Assembly: GCA_021798855.1 (NCBI GenBank)
Contig: JAJZBP010000068.1
Coordinates: 1-9,300 of the forward strand
Reading direction: 5' to 3'
Source: Bacillota bacterium
GTDB taxonomy: Bacteria > Bacillota > Sulfobacillia > JAJZIM01 > JAJZBP01
DNA length: 9,300 nt
This document shows positions 4,101-9,300 of the stretch, piece by piece. Both the position numbers and the translations under genes were made by a program. Each line of letters opens with the position of its first letter. Position 1 is the stretch's first letter. The notes under the pieces were generated by a model. It searched no databases, was not told the DNA's origin, and saw only the letters and a program-made list of their open reading frames with translations.

Positions 4101-5033
4101 TTGCGCGTGTTGTTCATGGGCACCCCGGAGTTTGCCCTGCCTTCCTTGGAGATCCTACGGGAGGCCGGGCACCAGGTGGCGGGGGTGGTCACCCGACCGG
4201 ACCGTCCGCGGGGGAGGGGAGGGAAAACGACCGGGACTCCGGTGAAAAGATCGGCTCTGGAGGCGGGAATACCGGTCTTAACCCCCGAGCGCCTGGATGA
4301 GGAATTCCGGGAAACGGTTACCGCCCTTCGTCCGGAAATAGTGGTGACCGTGGCCTATGGACGACTTTTACCGGCGTGGCTTTTGGATTTACCCGCCGCC
4401 GCGGCGGCGCTCAACGTCCATGCTTCCCTCCTTCCGGCCTACCGAGGGGCGGCGCCGATTCAGCGGGCGATCATGGCCGGTGAAAACCGGACTGGAGTTA
4501 CCATAATGTACATGGACCGGGGGATGGACACCGGTGACATTCTGCGACAGGCGTCCCTGGATATCCTGCCGAGGGAAACTGCGGGTGAATTGTCCGGCAG
4601 GCTGGCCACGTTGGGAGCCGTCCAACTCCGGGTGGCCTTGGAACTGTTGGCCGCGGGGCAGGCGACCAGGACGGCGCAGGCGCCGGAGGGAGTAAGTGCG
4701 GCGCCGCCGCTGACCGGCGACGAAGAGGAGATCGCCTGGGACCGGACGGCGGAAGAGGTGGTCCGGCTGGTCCGGGCACTGGCGCCCAAACCGGCGGCAA
4801 GGACCCGTCTACCCGGTGGCGGGATGCTCAAGATCGGGCGGGCGGAGCCGGTGGAGGGGCGGACCGATGGAAGGGCGCCGGGTGAGGTGTTGGAGGGGGA
4901 GGGGATCTGCGTGGCGACGGGCCGCGGGAAGGTCAGGTTGGCGACGGTGCAGCCGGCGGGGGGGAAGAGCATGGAAGATGTGGCCTACATGCGGGGAACA
5001 CCGTTGCGTCCGGGGAGTATTTTGGGGAGGTAA
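4101..5033 (+). CDS. fmt: Methionyl-tRNA formyltransferase
   Basis: 310 residues, close to the E. coli length of 315. Transfers formyl from 10-formyltetrahydrofolate to Met-tRNA of the initiator type. N-terminal Rossmann-type catalytic domain: GTPEFALPSLE (7-17), the tRNA-contacting loop TRPDRPRGRGGK (31-42), Asn105 and His107 in NVHASLLPAYRG (105-116) and Asp143 in DRGMDTGD, which form the catalytic triad. The C-terminal OB-fold domain runs from about 205 and ends in the usual RGTPLRPGSILG. The start is TTG 4101, 3 bases after def, with GGAGG (4088-4092) inside the end of def, so the two are coupled. Confidence 0.97.
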   Translation: MRVLFMGTPEFALPSLEILREAGHQVAGVVTRPDRPRGRGGKTTGTPVKRSALEAGIPVLTPERLDEEFRETVTALRPEIVVTVAYGRLLPAWLLDLPAAAAALNVHASLLPAYRGAAPIQRAIMAGENRTGVTIMYMDRGMDTGDILRQASLDILPRETAGELSGRLATLGAVQLRVALELLAAGQATRTAQAPEGVSAAPPLTGDEEEIAWDRTAEEVVRLVRALAPKPAARTRLPGGGMLKIGRAEPVEGRTDGRAPGEVLEGEGICVATGRGKVRLATVQPAGGKSMEDVAYMRGTPLRPGSILGR

Positions 5034-5038
5034 GTGCT

Positions 5039-5797
5039 TTGCGCCCGAAAAAGAGGCTTTTTCTGGGGTTGCTCCTCTTCGTCTTGGTGCTCTTGTTCTC
5101 CTTGGCCTATTCCATCTGGGGGTTGGTGTTTGCCCAGTTGGGACGTGTCTACCGGGAGTTCTTCTTGTTGTTGGACCTGGGGCTGGGTGTGGCCATTCCC
5201 CTCCTGGCCCTGGGGTTGTTGGGAATAGTCGTCATGATCCTACTCCAGCGACCATGGCCAGTCCTGTCGCGTTTCTCCAAGAGCACCATGGACTTCCTGT
5301 TCCCTTTGGCATTGCTTTTGGGCCGGATGTTTCGCCTGGACAAGGAGCGGATCGAGAGTTCCTTCATTGAATTGAACAACCAATTGGTCCGTTTGACCGG
5401 CGGGCATGTTTCCCCCCGCCGCATCCTGATCCTTTTGCCCCATTGCCTGCAACTGAGTCAGTGCCAGCGGCGAATCACCTACCAGGCCGCCAACTGCCGC
5501 CGCTGCGGCAAGTGTAACGTCGGCGAGATCCTGTCTTTGGCCGACGAGTTCGGAGCGGAGGTGGCGGTGGCAACGGGGGGCACGGCGGCCAGGCAGGCGG
5601 TGCGGGACAAGCGACCGGTGGCGGTGGTGGCGGTGGCCTGCGAGAGGGATCTGTCCAGCGGCATCCACGAATCGGGAAAGTTGCCGGTGATGGGAGTTCC
5701 CAACCAGCGGCCCAACGGACCCTGCCGCGACACCGTGGTCAGTCCTGCGGCCATCCGGCGGGCTTTGGAGTCGCTGGTCAACGGAGGAACGATTTGA
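5039..5797 (+). CDS. DUF116 domain membrane protein, function unknown
   Basis: 252 residues. Two N-terminal hydrophobic segments (about 7-30 and 42-69), with a further one near 85-97, place the protein in the membrane. The soluble C-terminal DUF116 domain has LPHCLQLSQC (133-142) and NCRRCGKC (152-159), then Cys201 and Cys229. The Cys set C136, C142, C153, C156, C159 suggests a metal or iron-sulfur site (inference). DUF116 genes are found at this place, between fmt and rsmB, in clostridia. The start is TTG 5039, with GGGGAGG (5024-5030) at a good distance; a GTG at 5034 is in another frame. The stop overlaps the next start as TTGA. The role in translation is unknown; the operon only suggests a link. 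Confidence 0.9.
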   Translation: MRPKKRLFLGLLLFVLVLLFSLAYSIWGLVFAQLGRVYREFFLLLDLGLGVAIPLLALGLLGIVVMILLQRPWPVLSRFSKSTMDFLFPLALLLGRMFRLDKERIESSFIELNNQLVRLTGGHVSPRRILILLPHCLQLSQCQRRITYQAANCRRCGKCNVGEILSLADEFGAEVAVATGGTAARQAVRDKRPVAVVAVACERDLSSGIHESGKLPVMGVPNQRPNGPCRDTVVSPAAIRRALESLVNGGTI

Positions 5798-7164
5798 AAG
5801 AGGAATCGGCGCGGGCGGTGGCCGTTCGCGCGCTGGACAGGCTGGAAAAGAATCTTCCGGCAAACCGGATTTTGGAAAGGGAACTGGAGCGGCTGAAGGA
5901 TGAAGACCGTTCTTTGGCCACCTCTTTGTTCTACGGAGTGCTCCGGCGCCGGATAACCTTGGACTATGTGCTGGAGCATCTGTCCGGTCGAAGGATGGAA
6001 AGGATCGACCGTCCCCTGCGCAACATCCTGCGCACCGGCCTTTATCAACTGCGCTACCTGGACAAGATACCTCCCTGGGCCGCCATCGACGAGGCGGTGA
6101 AGACGGCCAAGCCCCACGGCAAGGGCAGCGGTTTCGTCAATGCCGTGTTGAGGCAGGCTACCCGCCGGGACGTGCCCCTGCCTGCGCCGGAAGGGGATTT
6201 TTTGCTGCATCTCTCGGTAAAGTATTCACAACCGCTTTGGTTGGTCGAACGGTGGCTGAGGAGACTGGGCCGGACGGAAACTGAGGCCCTGCTGGCAATG
6301 AACACGGAAATTCCGCCGCTGGTGTTGCGGGCCAACCGCCTGCGAACGACCGCCGCCGGGTTGTGCCGGCAATTGGCGGAGGGCGGTTTTACGGCGATCG
6401 CGGGCCTGCACTTTCCGGAAGCCCTGCGGCTCCCATCCGGGGTTCCGGCGCGTTTGCCCGGATACGCCCAGGGCCTGTTTTCAGTGCAGGACGAAAGCAG
6501 CCAGGCCGTGGCCGGGGTTTTGGATCCGCAACCGGGTGAGCGGATTATGGACCTTTGCGCGGGGGCCGGTGGTAAAACGACCGCCTTGGCGGAACGCATG
6601 GGCGACGAGGGTGAAATCGTCGGGTTGGACCTGGATGGGGAAAGGCTCGGTTTGCTGCAGGACAATGCCGGGCGCCTGGGGTTGCGCAGCATCGCCCGGG
6701 TGCGGATGGACGCCCGGGAAGCGGGTGAGCGATACGCGGCATGGGCGGATCGCCTGTTGTTGGACGCACCGTGCAGCGGTACGGGAGTGATCCGGCGCCG
6801 CCCGGATATCGGTTGGAACAAGGGACCGGGGGACATCCGACGTTTGGCCGAACGGCAGCGCCGATTGTTGGCGGTCGCCGCCGGTGTCGTGCGGGCGGGC
6901 GGAGTCTTGGTCTATGCGACCTGCAGTACGGAGGCGGAGGAAGGGGAGGAGGTTGTCGCCGATTTCCTGCGGGGCCGGAGTGACTACCGCCCCGAGAATA
7001 TCGGCCCGTACCTCCCGCCTTCCCTGCGTGGGGCGGCCGAGGGGCACAGCCTGCGTCTTTGGCCGCAAAGGCACGGAACCGACGGTTTTTTCCTGGCCAG
7101 GCTCAGGAGAACAGGGGGCGTAGAAGGGGATGCAGGTGGGGAGGGGGCTGAAACGACCGGATGA
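5794..7164 (+). CDS. rsmB: 16S rRNA (cytosine-967-C5)-methyltransferase
   Basis: 456 residues. SAM-dependent m5C methyltransferase acting on the small-subunit rRNA. N-terminal NusB-like RNA-binding domain (about 1-130), then the Rossmann-fold catalytic domain with SAM motif I DLCAGAGGKT (253-262), motif IV DAPCSGTG (324-331; Cys327) and motif VI YATCST (374-379; Cys377), the two Cys used for catalysis and product release. The start is TTG 5794, overlapping the DUF116 stop by 4 bases, with GGAGG (5783-5787). The C-terminal 18 residues or so are Gly/Glu-rich and probably disordered. The stop overlaps rlmN as ATGA. Confidence 0.95.
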   Translation: MKEESARAVAVRALDRLEKNLPANRILERELERLKDEDRSLATSLFYGVLRRRITLDYVLEHLSGRRMERIDRPLRNILRTGLYQLRYLDKIPPWAAIDEAVKTAKPHGKGSGFVNAVLRQATRRDVPLPAPEGDFLLHLSVKYSQPLWLVERWLRRLGRTETEALLAMNTEIPPLVLRANRLRTTAAGLCRQLAEGGFTAIAGLHFPEALRLPSGVPARLPGYAQGLFSVQDESSQAVAGVLDPQPGERIMDLCAGAGGKTTALAERMGDEGEIVGLDLDGERLGLLQDNAGRLGLRSIARVRMDAREAGERYAAWADRLLLDAPCSGTGVIRRRPDIGWNKGPGDIRRLAERQRRLLAVAAGVVRAGGVLVYATCSTEAEEGEEVVADFLRGRSDYRPENIGPYLPPSLRGAAEGHSLRLWPQRHGTDGFFLARLRRTGGVEGDAGGEGAETTG

Positions 7165-8198
7165 CCGTTGATCTGTTGGGGGCCGAACTGGAGGAGATGG
7201 AAGCGTTTTGCCAGTCGCGCGGGATTCCCCGCTACCGGGCCAGGCAAATGGCCGAGGGAATCTACCGGCGCAACATCGGATCCTGGCGGGAGTTGGCGGT
7301 ATTGCCGCGGGCGACGAGGGAAATGCTGGCCGCGCAGGCGCCGCTTCCGGTCCCGACAGTGGTGGACACCCGTTCGACCGGCGACGGCACGGTGAAATAC
7401 CTGTTGCAGTTGGCCGATGGGCAAAAGGTGGAGACCGTAAGCTTGGCCTACACCTATGGGACGGTGGCCTGTGTTTCTTCCCAGGCGGGTTGCCGGCAGG
7501 GGTGCGTCTTTTGCGCTTCCCATGTGGGGGGGTGCATTCGCGACCTCACCGCCGGGGAAATGCTGGCCCAAGTGCAGGAGTTGCGGCGCCGAGCCCCGGA
7601 CGGAAAAATCGCGGGGGTGGTGATCATGGGGACCGGCGAGCCGATGGAAAATTACGCGGCTACGGTCAGGTTTTTGCGCCTGCTGCAGGCTCCCTACGGT
7701 TTGGAGATGAGTCCCCGGCGGATCACCGTTTCCACCTGTGGGATCGTGCCCGGGATCCTGCGCTTGGCGGAGGAGGGATTGCCGGTGACCCTGGCCGTCT
7801 CCCTGCACGCGGCCACGGACGAACTGCGCAGCCGGTTGGTGCCGGTGAATCGCCGCTATCCGATCCGCAAATTGCTCGAAGCCTGCGCTGCCTATTTCCA
7901 GGCAACCGGGCGGCGCGTCACTTTTGAATACGTGCTGCTGGAAGGGATCAACGATTCGCCGGAAGAAGCCAAGCGGTTGTCCGCAATGCTGCCGGTGAAA
8001 TGGGGACATGTCAATTTGATACCGGTGAATCCGGTGGCGGGGAGACCATTCCGGACGCCCTCACGGGAGAAGATGGGACGGTTTGCGGACATCCTGCGTC
8101 GGGGGGGCCTCGGGGTCACGGTGAGGCGCAGCCTTGGCCAAACCATCGGAGCGGCCTGCGGCCAACTGCGCGCCCATCCTTTCCAAGAGGGGAACTGA
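7161..8198 (+). CDS. rlmN: Dual-specificity 23S rRNA/tRNA (adenine-C2)-methyltransferase RlmN
   Basis: 345 residues. Radical-SAM enzyme that methylates C2 of A2503 in 23S rRNA and A37 in some tRNAs. The [4Fe-4S] motif is CRQGCVFC (Cys111, Cys115, Cys118). The catalytic methyl-carrying Cys lies near the C-terminus in GAACGQL (Cys333), with the partner Cys104 in VACVSSQAG. Also present are GTGEP (157-161), STCGIVP, SLHA, and EGIND and NLIPVNP near 261-292. CASHVGG and GTGEP rather than CATG and GMGEP are the Gram-positive form, as in Bacillus YloN, so no oddity. Lacks features that would argue for Cfr resistance. The ATG at 7161 overlaps the rsmB stop; 4 bases separate it from the phosphatase gene. 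Confidence 0.95.
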   Translation: MTVDLLGAELEEMEAFCQSRGIPRYRARQMAEGIYRRNIGSWRELAVLPRATREMLAAQAPLPVPTVVDTRSTGDGTVKYLLQLADGQKVETVSLAYTYGTVACVSSQAGCRQGCVFCASHVGGCIRDLTAGEMLAQVQELRRRAPDGKIAGVVIMGTGEPMENYAATVRFLRLLQAPYGLEMSPRRITVSTCGIVPGILRLAEEGLPVTLAVSLHAATDELRSRLVPVNRRYPIRKLLEACAAYFQATGRRVTFEYVLLEGINDSPEEAKRLSAMLPVKWGHVNLIPVNPVAGRPFRTPSREKMGRFADILRRGGLGVTVRRSLGQTIGAACGQLRAHPFQEGN

Positions 8199-8202
8199 CG
8201 GC

Positions 8203-8931
8203 ATGCGGCGAAGCTTCGGCACCCACGTGGGCCTGGTCCGGCGAAACAACGAAGACAACCACTTGGGATGCGAATTGCCCGACGGGCGGGGGATGTTGTT
8301 GGCTGTGGCCGACGGCATGGGCGGGTATGCCGCCGGGGAGGAGGCCAGTTTCCTGGCCATTGCCGCCCTGCGGGCAAAATGGGAAGAGTTGACCGGGCGG
8401 ACGGGGTTGGGGGAACCTTTCCTGGTCCTCCTGGAAGGGATGAGAGCGGCCAACGCGGCCGTGTACCGGGCGGCCGTGGGTGATGAAAGCCGCGCGGGAA
8501 TGGGGACGACCCTCACTGTGGCCATCATGGAGAGCCGCAGGGTTTGGGTCGGGCACGTTGGGGACAGCCGCCTTTACCTTTACCGGGACGATGTTCTCCT
8601 TCCCTTGACCCGCGACCACTCGGTGGTGGCCAACCTGCTGTTGCGGGGTGAGATATCCGAGGGGGAGACCCAAACGCACCCTCAGCGGCACCTGTTGACC
8701 AATGCGTTGGGTCTGGACATCGGCCTGCGGGCCGACTATGCCACCCTACCCGTGGAGTCCGGGGATATCCTGCTTCTTTGCACCGATGGACTGACCAATG
8801 TGGTGTGTCCGGCGGAGATCAGCCAAACCATCAGGGAAAGTCCCTTCGGAGAAACGGCCGGCAGGCTGATCAAGCGAAGTTTGGCCGCGGGAGGGCATGA
8901 TAACATCACGGTTTTGGTCGTGGAAGTGTGA
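8203..8931 (+). CDS. prpC: PP2C-family Ser/Thr protein phosphatase (PrpC/Stp)
   Basis: 242 residues, soluble. Dephosphorylates targets of the PrkC kinase encoded next. Metal-binding and signature motifs are in order: RRNNEDN (13-19), VADGMGG (35-41; Asp37), GMGTT (99-103), GDSR (120-123), RDHS (137-140), CTDGLTN (193-199; Asp195) and GHDNITV (231-237; Asp233). I prefer ATG 8203 to upstream starts within rlmN because it begins MRRSFGTHVGLVRRNNEDN as family members do; GAGGGG (8187-8192) lies 10 bases upstream, inside the rlmN end. 40 bases follow before the kinase. Confidence 0.95.
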   Translation: MRRSFGTHVGLVRRNNEDNHLGCELPDGRGMLLAVADGMGGYAAGEEASFLAIAALRAKWEELTGRTGLGEPFLVLLEGMRAANAAVYRAAVGDESRAGMGTTLTVAIMESRRVWVGHVGDSRLYLYRDDVLLPLTRDHSVVANLLLRGEISEGETQTHPQRHLLTNALGLDIGLRADYATLPVESGDILLLCTDGLTNVVCPAEISQTIRESPFGETAGRLIKRSLAAGGHDNITVLVVEV

Positions 8932-8956
8932 AAGGGTTGGAGCCCAGATGCACGGG

Positions 8957-8968
8957 AAAGGAGGGGGG
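8957..8968 (+). promoter_or_regulatory. Ribosome binding site that decides the kinase start
   Basis: AAAGGAGGGGGG. Its AGGAGG core (8959-8964) is 7 bases from TTG 8972 and 13 from ATG 8978; it would lie inside the coding region if ATG 8948 were used. It therefore favours TTG 8972. Confidence 0.6.
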
Positions 8969-8971
8969 AAG

Positions 8972-9300
8972 TTGGAAATGGTCGGGTTGACTTTGGGTGG
9001 GCGCTATTCGCTCATGGAAAAACTGGGCGGTGGGGGGATGGCCATTGTCTACAAGGCCGAAGACACTCTCCTCAACCGTGTGGTGGCGGTCAAAGTCCTT
9101 CGGTCCCCCTACGCCGAAGATGATGACTTCATTCGCCGTTTTCGCCAGGAAGCGAGAAACGCCGCCGCTCTTTCCCACCCCAACATCGTCAATATCTACG
9201 ACGTCGGCCAGGAACGGCAGTTTTACTACATAGTCATGGAGTACGTGAACGGGGAAACTCTGGAGGAAAAGATCCGTCGGGAGGGGCGGTTGTCCCCACC
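8972..9300 (+). CDS. prkC: PASTA-type Ser/Thr protein kinase (PrkC), 5' part, 3' end outside window
   Basis: The first 109 residues are visible: the N-lobe of a Hanks-type kinase. From TTG 8972, the glycine-rich loop is LGGGGMAIVYKA (18-29), the ATP-binding Lys41 is in VAVKVL, and Glu60 in RQEARNAAAL pairs with it; HPNIVNIYDVG and YYIVMEYVNGETLEEKI follow up to the hinge. The catalytic loop and any PASTA domains are beyond the window, so the PASTA call comes from context: in Firmicutes this gene follows prpC and rlmN and encodes the membrane kinase that senses muropeptides. Start: the ATGs at 8948 and 8978 are alternatives; TTG 8972 fits the ribosome binding site best. Confidence 0.9.
   Translation, partial: MEMVGLTLGGRYSLMEKLGGGGMAIVYKAEDTLLNRVVAVKVLRSPYAEDDDFIRRFRQEARNAAALSHPNIVNIYDVGQERQFYYIVMEYVNGETLEEKIRREGRLSP

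Noticed and set aside
4460..6836. Long minus-strand frames opposite fmt and rsmB (for example 4460-4972 and 6054-6836)
   Set aside because: Shadows of GC-rich coding on the + strand; Ser/Arg/Pro-rich products without motifs, opposite genes with intact catalytic motifs.
7161..8198. Cfr-type antibiotic resistance methyltransferase or an unusual RlmN
   Set aside because: The CAS and GTGEP variants looked odd at first but are the normal Gram-positive RlmN form, and the gene sits in a housekeeping operon.
8134..8202. Longer phosphatase start inside rlmN
   Set aside because: The extra 23 residues are rlmN sequence in another frame; family members begin at the RSFGTHVGLVR region encoded from 8203.

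Overview
The window looks like a chromosome segment of a Gram-positive, clostridial bacterium, probably of the Desulfotomaculum/Pelotomaculum/Moorella kind. This rests on the gene order def-fmt-DUF116-rsmB-rlmN-prpC-prkC, the strong AGGAGG-type ribosome binding sites, the frequent TTG starts and the GC-rich housekeeping half. The genus is an inference from gene order, not from a database comparison.

Left half (about 1-3420), accessory DNA: a possible tail of an unidentified reading frame (3-122); a short M48-like zinc metallopeptidase (205-705); a roughly 400-base C-rich, hairpin-rich stretch with no convincing gene (725-1130) that carries a good promoter on the minus strand and may encode a small RNA; a three-gene operon of a 41-residue ORF, a DUF4258 protein and a YgiT-type zinc-finger protein, which is a toxin-antitoxin-like pair; a strong terminator; and an excisionase-like helix-turn-helix gene translationally coupled to a tyrosine recombinase. 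The recombinase keeps all its catalytic residues, but its first 24 or so residues lie in a different frame from the rest. Two nearly identical 40-base palindromes (682-724 and 1864-1903) bracket the C-rich segment and the toxin-antitoxin operon.

Junction (3420-3622): no gene. It holds a 125-base element with 27-base imperfect terminal inverted repeats (3494-3618), ending only 4 bases before the ribosome binding site of def, and a second copy of one terminus about 40 bases upstream.

Right half (3636-9300), a tightly packed housekeeping operon on the + strand: peptide deformylase, Met-tRNA formyltransferase, a DUF116 membrane protein, RsmB 16S rRNA methyltransferase, RlmN radical-SAM methyltransferase, a PP2C phosphatase, and the start of a PrkC-type Ser/Thr kinase that runs off the window. 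Adjacent genes overlap by 4 bases or are 3-5 bases apart, except for 40 bases before the kinase. Functionally the operon joins initiator-tRNA formylation and nascent-chain deformylation, rRNA modification, and a phosphatase/kinase pair that reversibly phosphorylates proteins. No system that I can call truly new is proven here. The best candidates are the palindrome-bracketed cassette with its putative minus-strand RNA, and the inverted-repeat element abutting def.
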